From NCBI GenBank assembly GCA_963747535.1, contig CAVVFX010000020.1, forward strand, positions 914,110-978,109: DNA of 64,000 bases, in the 5' to 3' direction. Origin of the DNA: CAVVFX01 sp963747535 (lineage in GTDB: Bacteria > Acidobacteriota > Terriglobia > Bryobacterales > Bryobacteraceae). The notes under the pieces are model-generated. The model was not told the DNA's origin and made no database searches. It worked only from the letters and a program-made list of their open reading frames with translations. Of this stretch, positions 45,703 through 54,191 are shown one piece after another (within the stretch, counting starts at the first letter, position 1; the number at the start of each line of letters is the position of its first letter). Both the position numbers and the translations under genes were made by a program.

Positions 45703-46464
45703 TCAGTGAGCTGTCCCCGACACCGTGTAAGTGAATTGTGGAGTTGCCGACCCGGAAGCAACCTGAAACGGTTGCGTACGGCCGGTCGCAGGTAAAGCCG
45801 TACCTGTCGAGTCCAACAGCGAGAACTGTTGGCTGCGGACGATGAGCGTGTGCGGTTGGTCGAAGGGAAGGGTTAACTGACGCGTTTGGCCGGTTGCGGT
45901 GATCGACGAGATTCGGGCGTTGTAGTAGGCCGCGTTGGATGCATGCGCGATGAGTTCCACGTCACGCGGAATCGCGGAAGAGGCTTTCGCTGTTGGAAGT
46001 AGTTTGCCTGGGTCTACAATCGTGAATTGCACGACCGCTCCTTTCGTCATAACCAGCGTCTGACCAGTAAGGTTCTGGCCTGCGGCCAAGGTGATCGTCG
46101 ATACCGATGCCGACCAATGGCAGGGGTCAAGCCAGCCAGGCGCAGCCGTTTGCGCGCACAGTATGTAGGTCCCAGCGGGGAGTTTGGAGAGTAGGAAGGT
46201 GCTCGCAGGGTTTTTGATGCTCGACTGAGCTGTCGTCGCGCCCTGCACGAAGCTCGCCAGTACGGGCGGCGCCTTCGTCGGCTGACTTGCGGCCTTGAGA
46301 GCGGCATACACGCGCGCACCCGGTAGCGGCGTACCATCGGAACCGACGACTGTGCCTTGGATGGAGCCGAGGGTCGATTGGGCGAACGTCGCGCCGAGTC
46401 CGACTGTTACTCCAATAGCCCAGAACCCAAGAGTCCAAGGGCGTACCGACCTTTCAGATCTCAT
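45703..46464 (-). CDS. Secreted carboxypeptidase-regulatory-domain protein (module B)
   Basis: ATG 46464 follows AGGAG and overlaps the end of the fibre gene as ATGA; 253 residues with a signal peptide ending at TFAQ. It shares with the module A protein GSIQGTVVGSDGTPLPGARV, GWLDPC, MTKGAVVQFTI and LIVRSQQFSLLDSTG. A carboxypeptidase-regulatory-like fold, not an enzyme, is the best reading. It is followed by the stack/Ig metallopeptidase gene, as in module A. Confidence 0.8.
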   Translation of the reverse strand: MRSERSVRPWTLGFWAIGVTVGLGATFAQSTLGSIQGTVVGSDGTPLPGARVYAALKAASQPTKAPPVLASFVQGATTAQSSIKNPASTFLLSKLPAGTYILCAQTAAPGWLDPCHWSASVSTITLAAGQNLTGQTLVMTKGAVVQFTIVDPGKLLPTAKASSAIPRDVELIAHASNAAYYNARISSITATGQTRQLTLPFDQPHTLIVRSQQFSLLDSTGTALPATGRTQPFQVASGSATPQFTYTVSGTAH

Positions 46465-47469
46465 TCCGGATCTCCTTTGCTGCCACTGCTGCCAGCGCAA
46501 ACATTGGTCGGCGCGCTGGCGGCCGTCGTCGGTTGCCTCCCGGACGCCTCCAGCCGTTCCTCCAGGCACTTGACCTTTTGTTCGAGCCGATTATTGCGCT
46601 CCTCGGCCTGAATCATGTGAAGGGTAAGTTCTTCGACCTTGCCGAGGAACTTCGCCTGCATATCGCCGATGTTCAGCCCCTTTTCTTTGGCTTCCGCGCC
46701 GGAAGGGATGTCGGGCAGGATGGTGTTCTTCGACAAACTGGGCTACACCTCGGAGAGGGGTTGAAGGTGATAGCTGGGATCGAAAACATAGTCTGGCACG
46801 CTGGCTTCACTTTTATCTTTGAGCGGCGATGGTGCCCGCAACATCGATGCAGCGGTTAGGCGACGTAGTGCCGATGCCCACGTTACCGCCATCCGGCTGG
46901 AGTACCAGGTTCTTCGGAGCAACGCCCGTGTTGTTTGCGACGATATAGGCAAAATCGGAGGTCAGCGAATACCCCAACCTCAGGCCGCTGCCCGAGCCGT
47001 TGCCCGGGTCCCAGCTTTGCGCGTTATTCGCAGGGAAGAACATCTGGCCATTCACGGTCAACACAGAGGTGGGGTTTATCGTTCCGATCCCAACGTTGCC
47101 TCCCAGGGGGTTCAAAGATATGGGTTGTGCCGTGCTTACGTCGGAGCGTGCCTGAATCCAGTAGCCATACGGCGCGGCCCCGAGCCACCCGAACGCCAGC
47201 TCGACGTTGTAAGGTACGTCGAGCCCGAACATTGTGGAGCCCGAGTGATAGGTTAACGAAGGGCTCCCATTGTCGTAGCTCGACACATGCAATGGATAGT
47301 AAGGCGTTGTCGTTCCAATCCCGACATCGCCGGAAGCGGGGAAAACATTAGTGGCCTGGCCCCACAAGGGAACTCCCAGCATGACGACACAACTAAGCAC
47401 TCCGGCCGGGCTGAATCTTACAAGCGGATGCGCCAATCGGCAGCCGCTAGCTGCGAGGATGGATATCAT
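46461..47469 (-). pseudogene. Fibre-like surface protein with several frameshifts (module B)
   Basis: The longest frame (46813-47469) starts at ATG 47469 and has an N-terminal signal segment and three VGIGTT/VGIGTI-type repeats, ending VAGTIAAQR. Homology to the module A protein then continues in other frames: DYVFDPSYHLQPLSEV, then LPDIPSGAEAKEKGLNIG, and the coiled coil. Against module A the DNA shows two single-base deletions, a TAG stop with two inserted bases, and a two-base deletion. So the C-terminal half is broken although the order of motifs is kept. Confidence 0.75.
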
Positions 47470-47807
47470 CGTTTTGACCTTTCACTTCGTGATTTGGCGA
47501 CTTGGCTGTCGTGGCTCTCGGTGCGACCTGCCCGCTACCGTGTACGCGAATTGAGAAAGCAGCGCTGACGGCGCGCCAAGAACGCCACCATGACTCGTTC
47601 GTTGTCTTCATGTCTCATCGGCCCTTCTTTCTCTCACCTCGGTCCGCGTGGACCCGGAAGGCTCAACTAGCAAACGGCATGCTTTACGAATGTATCGTGC
47701 AGCAAGTGCCCCCCCCCATTAGCAAGAGCTAACTTGGAGTTAACCGTTACATCCCGGAAAACAGCCAAGCTTCAGCCACTTACAGACATGAATCTCATCG
47801 AAACTGC

Positions 47808-47918
47808 CCGGCGGCAGGGCAGATTGAGTTGGACAAAGCGCAATTCTGCCTGCCATTCCCGGAAAATACTCTCCAATTTCATAGCCGCTCCTCGATAACA
47901 ACACCTTTTCAGACCTAT
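47808..47918 (+). repeat. Direct repeat copy 2 bounding the surface-protein island
   Basis: Matches 38059-38116 in two blocks (47808-47844 and 47896-47918), same orientation. It lies downstream of the module B pseudogene. A run of nine C residues lies nearby at about 47709. The rest of 47470-48500 has no recognised gene. Confidence 0.65.
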
Positions 47919-48098
47919 CTCCCTTAAAATCATCAAGCCCCCTATCCGGCGCCTAGCCTGATCTGCTACCGTCGAATCAGGAGAGCACAAGTGTCGTTGA
48001 TCCGAACGCTCATGAACTGTCGCGCCGGCGCGTCCGCGCAAAACACCTCGACGACCAGACCGGAAATGAAACTGCCCCACGCCGCCGATTGCTTTTTC

Positions 48099-48132
48099 TT
48101 ATCCGCGTTCATCCGCGTTTATCTGCGGCTAA
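48099..48132. repeat. Dispersed CCGCGTT/TCTGCGG-type intergenic repeat
   Basis: Consecutive short units ATCCGCGTTC, ATCCGCGTTT and ATCTGCGGCT. Similar units are spread through intergenic DNA of many Acidobacteria. Only one clear copy is seen in this window. Confidence 0.5.
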
Positions 48133-48501
48133 TTGGCTTTCTGAGCACCGCACCGGGAGAAAATCCTCCCGAGAAGACACACGATCAAACCCACTTAATG
48201 TTTCCTTTATGCATCATAACGATCCGCAAAAAAAAGTCGATACCCGCAACGGCACCGTTCAGCACTAATCTTCAGCGATTCTCCCCAGAAACTGCGGCCA
48301 AACTTCGCTCGCGACGGCAAAGGCGCAGGTCTCAGATGCATTGGACCGCGGCCAGTTCCGCGGTTAGCGGCTGAAAACACTAAAAATTTCCATTGAACCC
48401 ACTTTAGCTTTCCCTTATGTGGGAGACGGGCACTCGCTCAGGCACCACTGACTCGCCAACTGCGTACCGGCGACCGCCTAAGGTGCGTCAGATCGATCTC
48501 G

Positions 48502-48530
48502 TTTACTCCCGAGTAAGAGTGTTATACAAT
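48502..48530 (+). promoter_or_regulatory. Candidate sigma70-type promoter of the first TonB receptor with overlapping palindrome
   Basis: TTTACT (48502-48507), 17-bp spacer, TACAAT (48525-48530). The inverted repeat TTACT-cccg-AGTAA (48503-48516) overlaps the -35 element and could be an operator. It supports the start at 48681, since a longer frame would include the promoter. Confidence 0.5.
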
Positions 48531-48680
48531 ACAGTCAGTTTTATATTTCAGCGGGAGGGATTTGACGTTTGTCTCCGCTCCCGCCAGCTTCAGCGGTACT
48601 CCGTCGCAGTCAGGCAAATGACTGCCACCTACGCCCGACGTCGTCGGGTGGTGAACCGACAACTCGGGAGATTGATTTCA

Positions 48681-51600
48681 ATGTCACGTCCAAATCTTGC
48701 TGCTGCCATCGCTATGAGTGTGTGCATTTTCCTCCAGGGTGCAGCCTTCGCTCAGATGAACACCGGTCGCATTTCCGGCACGGTAACCGACAGTAGCGGC
48801 GCCGTTGTGCCGGGGGCCGCGGTCACCGTCGTCAACCAGGATACCCATCTGGAGTCGAAGGCCACTACGGACAACTCGGGCTATTACCTGGTCGTCAATC
48901 TGCCGGTGGGCGCCTATAGCGTCACGGCCGAGGAACAAGGATTCCGGAAAGCGGAGCAAACCGGCATCGCCTTGGACAACGCTGCCCGCATCACCGCGGA
49001 CTTCAAACTGGAAGTCGGTGCGGTCACTGAGAGTATCGAGGTCAAAGAAGTAGTGGGTGAGACCGTGAACACGGTTTCCGGCGAGATCCGCCATACCATC
49101 GATTCCGAGCAGGTTCAGGATCTGGCCTTGAACGGCCGCAACTATATTGAGCTGATCACCTTGATACCCGGCGTCGCCATGACAAGCCTGGATCAGATGA
49201 CGATGACCACCAACCTGAGCGTCTCCAATCAGTCCATCAATGGCAATCGGACCGACACCAACCACATGTCGGTGGATGGCGCCTCGAACCTGGTTTCCGG
49301 CAGCAATACCAGCCAGATCAACAACGTCGGCGTGGACTTCATTCAACAGGTGAGCATCCAGACCTCTTCCTTGTCGGCCGAATATGGCCGGAATTCCGGC
49401 TCCAACATCAATGTGGTGACCAAGAGCGGCACCGACAAGTTTCACGGCAGTATCTTCGAAACCATCCGGAACGACGATCTGGACGCCAATGCCTTTTTCG
49501 CCGCCGTCAAGCCCGAGTTGCGCTTCAACGACTACGGTTGGAGTATCGGTGGCCCGGTGGCGTTCGGCCCGTTGAAAAAGGGCAAGCTCTTCTTTTTCGA
49601 GGGCGAGGAATGGAAGAAGATCCGCAAAACCAGCAACCCCACCCGCCAGACCCTTCCCACCCTGGCCGAAATGGGCGGGAACTTTTCGGACCGGAGCACC
49701 ACCATCTATTACCCCGGCACCAAGACGCCCATCCCCAACAAGATCGTTCCAGCCAGCCTGATCACGCCTGACGGACAGGCCGTCATGAACGTGTACAAAG
49801 CGATGTCTCAACTCGCGGCGTCTTACGTCAACACGCCGACCGGGAATAATGCCACTTACCAGATGCCCAACCCGTTCAATTACCGCGAGGATATCGTGCG
49901 GCTGGATTGGCACCTCAACGAGCGTCATTCCGTCTATTTCCGCTATATCCACGACGATTACAACATCATCGATCCTTTCAGCACCTTCGGCGGTTCCCCG
50001 CTGCCAACCGATCCTACGCTCCGCAACCGGCCGGGTTGGGACCCGCAATTGGGCTGGATCTGGACCATCAGTCCCACGGTAATCAACGAAGCGCGCTTCA
50101 ACGTCGCCTGGAACGGCCAGCGCATCACCATGGTCGGCGACACCTGGCAGCGCGACGAGTACGGTTTCCAGTTTCCGTTGATCTACGGCGGACTTGGCAA
50201 ATACCCCACCGGAATCCCCAACGTCGCGGTGAGTGGTTTCGCCAGCTTCTACGGGCCGTATAGCTCCTATGAGGAATCGCCCCCGACGAATATTGCCGGT
50301 GTCGACAACCTGACTTTTATCCATGGCGCGCACATGTTCAAATTCGGCATGACCGTCGTTCGCGACCGTCTGGACCAAAACGGACAGTCAGCCTACCTGG
50401 GCAATATTGCGTTCAATAACACCAGCGCCAACACCATGACCACCGGCTCCGCACTGGCGGACACCATCATGGGCCAGTATTATACGTACACCGAGGCGCA
50501 GTACGACCCGACCGGTATGTTCCGCTACTCGACGTTCGACGAGTACGCTCAGGATTCGTGGAAAGTCTCGAGCAACCTCAACCTCGAGATCGGAGTTCGC
50601 TTCAGCCACTACATCCCGACTTATACAGTGGCGAACAATATGGCCAATTTTGTTCCGGCGCTTTACAACCCGGCAACCGCGGTCTCAGTCACTGCGGGGG
50701 GGCTGATTGTTCCCGGTTCCGGAGACCTCTACGACGGAATCATACGGGCGGGAAACGGCGTTCCGGCGGATCAGTTGGGACGCGTTCCTGGCGCGACCAG
50801 CGCGCTTGTGCAGTCGGTCCCCGCCGGCGCTCCACGCGGTCTTTATGACGTTCAGAACCAGGTGATGCCGCGCTTCGGTTTCGCCTGGAAGCCGCTCTCC
50901 AGCTCAAAACTCGCCGTGCGCGGAGGTTTCGGGACGTTCCATGACCGGCCGGAGGGCAATCTCATCATCCCGCAACTCGTGATGCCGCCTTACTCTATTA
51001 GCAGCCAGTACACCAGCGGCAGCCTCTCCAATCCCGGGGGCGGCACAGTCGCCGCGCTCGCACCCATGGGGACGATCCACGGCATCGATCCGAATTTGAA
51101 GACCCCGACGATGTATACCTACAATCTCGGTATACAGACCGAGTTAAAGTACGGCTTTTTCCTGGATGTGACTTATGCCGGCAACCAGGGACGCCATCTG
51201 ATCCGAATGCCGAATATCAACTTCCCCAGCTTCGACGTGCTGACCGCCAACTACGCACTTCCGACTTCGCAGCAGAAGGTTCTCAACGCCATGGTGCCCT
51301 ATCATGGCTACTCGACTATCGACGAATACCTGAGTGATTCCAATTCCAACTACAATGCCCTTCAGGTCCACTTGACCAAACGCAAAGGCAATGTGGTGAT
51401 GACGGTCAACTACACGTGGTCCAAAGCGCTGGCGGATTCATCCGGTAACTACAACAGCGGCGAGGACGCAGTTGAGTATCTCAGCAGGAGTTACAACTAT
51501 GGGCCGACCACCTACGACCGGCGCCAGCTTTTCGTCTCGACATACACTTACCGCATGCCCTTCCTGCGCAGCCATCACGGTCTGGTAGGGGGAGCCCTTG

Positions 51601-52025
51601 CGGGCTGGGAGCTAAGCGGCATCATGCGCTTCCAGACGGGACCTTACCTGACTCCCACGGGTAGCTCTACCGGTGTGACCCGGCGGTCCTCGTATGATGG
51701 CCAACCGGTCGCAATCTCCGACCCAGGCCCGAACAAGTGGTTCAACACCGCGGCATTCACCAATGCGCCGGTCAATGCGCTAGGGACCGCGGGGGTCGGA
51801 GTGATCGAGGGTCCGGACTGGTTCCAGTGCGACGTTTCGCTGCGCAAGGTCTTCACCATTCGTGAGGGCTGGACGCTAAAGTTCCAGGCCGATGCGTTCA
51901 ACGTTCCGAATCACACGAATTTTGACAGCCCGAACGTCAGCACCAGCGGAGGCTCGTCCTACGGCACAATTTCCTCGGCCGAACCACCGCGTAATCTCCA
52001 ATTCGGCGTGCGGCTGGCATTTTGA
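48681..52025 (+). CDS. TonB-dependent receptor with N-terminal carboxypeptidase-regulatory domain (Oar-like)
   Basis: ATG 48681 (1114 residues) has GGGAG upstream and begins a signal peptide ending at AAFAQ. Residues about 30-120 are a carboxypeptidase-regulatory-like domain (GRISGTVTDSSGAVVPGAAV). A plug-like region with LNGRNYIELITLIPGV follows, then a long outer-membrane beta-barrel that ends NLQFGVRLAF with a terminal Phe. It should take up a large substrate, likely an oligosaccharide, across the outer membrane. It is convergent with the MFS gene of the GH16 locus. A second receptor of the same type is at 56561-59977. Confidence 0.92.
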   Translation: MSRPNLAAAIAMSVCIFLQGAAFAQMNTGRISGTVTDSSGAVVPGAAVTVVNQDTHLESKATTDNSGYYLVVNLPVGAYSVTAEEQGFRKAEQTGIALDNAARITADFKLEVGAVTESIEVKEVVGETVNTVSGEIRHTIDSEQVQDLALNGRNYIELITLIPGVAMTSLDQMTMTTNLSVSNQSINGNRTDTNHMSVDGASNLVSGSNTSQINNVGVDFIQQVSIQTSSLSAEYGRNSGSNINVVTKSGTDKFHGSIFETIRNDDLDANAFFAAVKPELRFNDYGWSIGGPVAFGPLKKGKLFFFEGEEWKKIRKTSNPTRQTLPTLAEMGGNFSDRSTTIYYPGTKTPIPNKIVPASLITPDGQAVMNVYKAMSQLAASYVNTPTGNNATYQMPNPFNYREDIVRLDWHLNERHSVYFRYIHDDYNIIDPFSTFGGSPLPTDPTLRNRPGWDPQLGWIWTISPTVINEARFNVAWNGQRITMVGDTWQRDEYGFQFPLIYGGLGKYPTGIPNVAVSGFASFYGPYSSYEESPPTNIAGVDNLTFIHGAHMFKFGMTVVRDRLDQNGQSAYLGNIAFNNTSANTMTTGSALADTIMGQYYTYTEAQYDPTGMFRYSTFDEYAQDSWKVSSNLNLEIGVRFSHYIPTYTVANNMANFVPALYNPATAVSVTAGGLIVPGSGDLYDGIIRAGNGVPADQLGRVPGATSALVQSVPAGAPRGLYDVQNQVMPRFGFAWKPLSSSKLAVRGGFGTFHDRPEGNLIIPQLVMPPYSISSQYTSGSLSNPGGGTVAALAPMGTIHGIDPNLKTPTMYTYNLGIQTELKYGFFLDVTYAGNQGRHLIRMPNINFPSFDVLTANYALPTSQQKVLNAMVPYHGYSTIDEYLSDSNSNYNALQVHLTKRKGNVVMTVNYTWSKALADSSGNYNSGEDAVEYLSRSYNYGPTTYDRRQLFVSTYTYRMPFLRSHHGLVGGALAGWELSGIMRFQTGPYLTPTGSSTGVTRRSSYDGQPVAISDPGPNKWFNTAAFTNAPVNALGTAGVGVIEGPDWFQCDVSLRKVFTIREGWTLKFQADAFNVPNHTNFDSPNVSTSGGSSYGTISSAEPPRNLQFGVRLAF

Positions 52026-52043
52026 GAAGGGACAAAGAACGCT

Positions 52044-53369
52044 TCAGGACGGTCGCGCCGTCTCACGGCTCCGGAAACACGCAATGAGGATGTACGCCAC
52101 CGGATGCAGGAATCCCATCACCAAGAATACCGGCGCGTACGACCAGTAAGTCACCGCGCGACCCACCAGATTTGTGGAGATCATTCCGCCGAAGCCGGAG
52201 CCGGCGGCAACTAATCCGAACACCGTGCCGAGCAGGGCTTTTGGATAGATGTCGACGATGATCGTGCTGAGCGAAATCTGCCAAGAGAGATGGGCAAAAG
52301 CGGCGGCAGCCGCAATGCCGACCACCATCAGTGGCGAGGAAGCCGTGTTGACGAGCGGGCTCAGGGGCATCAGCAAGGCCGCAATCGCCATTACCCGGAT
52401 ACGGCTCCGCGCGGGAGCGAAGCCGCGCTTGATCAGCGCGCCGGAAAGATAACCGCCCAGAATGCAGCCGAGGTCGGCGGCGAGGTAGACGATCCAGGCG
52501 ATCCGGCCGACCTGCACGAGTGTGAGATGGCGCGCGTCCGTTAGATACTTCGGGAACCAGAAGAGGTAGAAATACCAAACCGGATCGGTAATCATGCGGC
52601 CGATCATGAGCAGCCAGGTTTCGCGACGGGTCAGGATGTACCGCCAGCGACCCTCGGCGGGCATGGCAACGTCGCCGGCATCGGTATCGGCGGCAATGAG
52701 CTTGCGCTGCTCTTCGTTGAGCCCCGGATGTTCTTCGGGACGCCGGTAAAGCCATAGCCACGGGATCACCCACAGCAGCCCGAGCGAACCGGTACAAAGG
52801 AATACCGAGCGCCAATGGACACGGGAGCCGAGGAAGGCAATGAGGGGCGGTGCAAGCGTGGCGCCCAACGTGGCTCCGGCGGTGTAGATTCCCACGATCA
52901 GGCCTCGCTGTTTGGGCGGGAACCATTCGGACACGGCCTTGGGCGCAGCGGTGTAGTTGCCCGGTTCGCCCATACCCAGGAGGAAGCGGAATCCGCCCAA
53001 CATCCACACGTTGCGGCTGAGGGAGGTGAGCATATCGGCAAGCGACCACCAGACGATGAAAAAGGCCATGGAAACGCGCGTACTGAGCCAGTCCGTGAGG
53101 CGGCCGGCCAGCAGATAGCTCAACGTGTAGGCCAGCAGAAATGCCTGCACCACGTCGCTGTACTGAAGGTCGGAGATATGGAGGTCGTTTTGAATGGTGC
53201 GCGCCAGGATGGACAGGTTCTGGCGGTCCATGTAATTGATCACCGTGGAGAGGAACAACAGCAAAGTGATCGACCACCGGATCCGCTGCGTAGCTTGCGA
53301 GATAGCGCCGCCGGCTGGGACGGTTGGGGGATTACTGGAGTTCGTAAGTTTCACCCGGAACGATGACAA
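52044..53369 (-). CDS. MFS transporter (ACS/hexuronate-type)
   Basis: The 441-residue protein starts at TTG 53369; GTG 53354 is an alternative. Twelve helices are visible, with NYMDRQNLSI near helix 1, GRLTDWLSTRVS after helix 2, and FRFLLGMGEPGNYTAAPKAV, typical of the anion:cation symporter family that carries hexuronates, galactonate and similar sugar acids. Substrate unknown. It is the last gene of a likely four-gene minus operon (TonB receptor, FAD oxidoreductase, GH16-like, MFS), with 30 bp to the GH16-like gene. Confidence 0.88.
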   Translation of the reverse strand: MSSFRVKLTNSSNPPTVPAGGAISQATQRIRWSITLLLFLSTVINYMDRQNLSILARTIQNDLHISDLQYSDVVQAFLLAYTLSYLLAGRLTDWLSTRVSMAFFIVWWSLADMLTSLSRNVWMLGGFRFLLGMGEPGNYTAAPKAVSEWFPPKQRGLIVGIYTAGATLGATLAPPLIAFLGSRVHWRSVFLCTGSLGLLWVIPWLWLYRRPEEHPGLNEEQRKLIAADTDAGDVAMPAEGRWRYILTRRETWLLMIGRMITDPVWYFYLFWFPKYLTDARHLTLVQVGRIAWIVYLAADLGCILGGYLSGALIKRGFAPARSRIRVMAIAALLMPLSPLVNTASSPLMVVGIAAAAAFAHLSWQISLSTIIVDIYPKALLGTVFGLVAAGSGFGGMISTNLVGRAVTYWSYAPVFLVMGFLHPVAYILIACFRSRETARPS

Positions 53370-53399
53370 CCGCTAGCGCCGGAATCGCCACCTGCGGCC

Positions 53400-54191
53400 T
53401 CATTGCGAAGCTCCCTTGGTGTAGAACGCCGCGAAGTCCACCAACATCTGGCCGGGCAGTTTCGAGTCATCGATCTTGCCGAGGCTTTCGTAACCGAGGG
53501 CGGTCAGCCAGAAATTGAGGAGGTCGTGTTCTCCGGCCGTGGGCGGATAGTCCAGGACGCAGCGGCGCTCGCCATCCAAATCGTACGCAATCCCCTTTTC
53601 CGTCCACTCAAAGCCGTAGGTGTGAAAGTCTGCTGTGCGGTCAAAGCCCAGGGCGGTCTGATGGACCCCGGGTGAGCACGTCTGCAAGCGGTTGTTCTTC
53701 GGCCCTTGCCAGACGATGACCCCCATGTGGCCTTTCAAGGGAGTGGCTGAATCGAACTCCATGCCGTCGATTTCCGTGCGCATGGCGTCGTGATAGGTGG
53801 TCGAACCGTCGGACGCGGCCATGGCCCAGACCGATTGATGCCAGCCGGGCCCGCCGAACATCCTCACCCGCGCTTCGTAGTAGCCATAGTGAAATCGCTG
53901 CCTGCTGATCACGCCGCCACCGGAGTAATTCTTGCCGCGATGCTGTTCCTTCTTCATCTGAATCACCAGGTGGCCGCCGGAGACCGACACGTTTTCCGGG
54001 CGCTGGGAACTTTCGGCCTTGACGTCGGTGCGGTACATCCACTTGGAGCGATCGAGTTCCGTGCCATTGAAGTCGTCGACCCATTGCAGGGTGTAGCCAG
54101 GCGGTGGATGTGCGCCTGCGCGGGTCATTTGCGCTTGCGCCGCTGCGGTCGACAGCGAGCAGCAGAGCAGTAACACGATTTCAGTCTTCAT
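53400..54191 (-). CDS. GH16-like secreted glycoside hydrolase
   Basis: ATG 54191 gives 263 residues with a signal peptide ending near AAAQAQ. The beta-jelly-roll has FHYGYYEARVRM and the catalytic motif EIDGMEF, matching the ExDxxE pattern of GH16 (nucleophile and acid/base Glu). Family 16 cleaves beta-1,3/1,4-glucans, laminarin, agar or carrageenan; the precise substrate is not clear. Its start overlaps the FAD oxidoreductase stop by 11 bp. Confidence 0.85.
   Translation of the reverse strand: MKTEIVLLLCCSLSTAAAQAQMTRAGAHPPPGYTLQWVDDFNGTELDRSKWMYRTDVKAESSQRPENVSVSGGHLVIQMKKEQHRGKNYSGGGVISRQRFHYGYYEARVRMFGGPGWHQSVWAMAASDGSTTYHDAMRTEIDGMEFDSATPLKGHMGVIVWQGPKNNRLQTCSPGVHQTALGFDRTADFHTYGFEWTEKGIAYDLDGERRCVLDYPPTAGEHDLLNFWLTALGYESLGKIDDSKLPGQMLVDFAAFYTKGASQ

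Noticed and set aside
47709..47717. Run of C residues as a phase-variable tract
   Set aside because: Lies in non-coding DNA with no gene whose frame or promoter it would change.
48417..48680. N-terminal extension of the first TonB receptor
   Set aside because: Contains the candidate promoter; signal peptide starts at 48681.
48684..50378. Long minus-strand frame opposite the first TonB receptor
   Set aside because: Antisense of a strongly coding gene with high GC; repetitive composition only.
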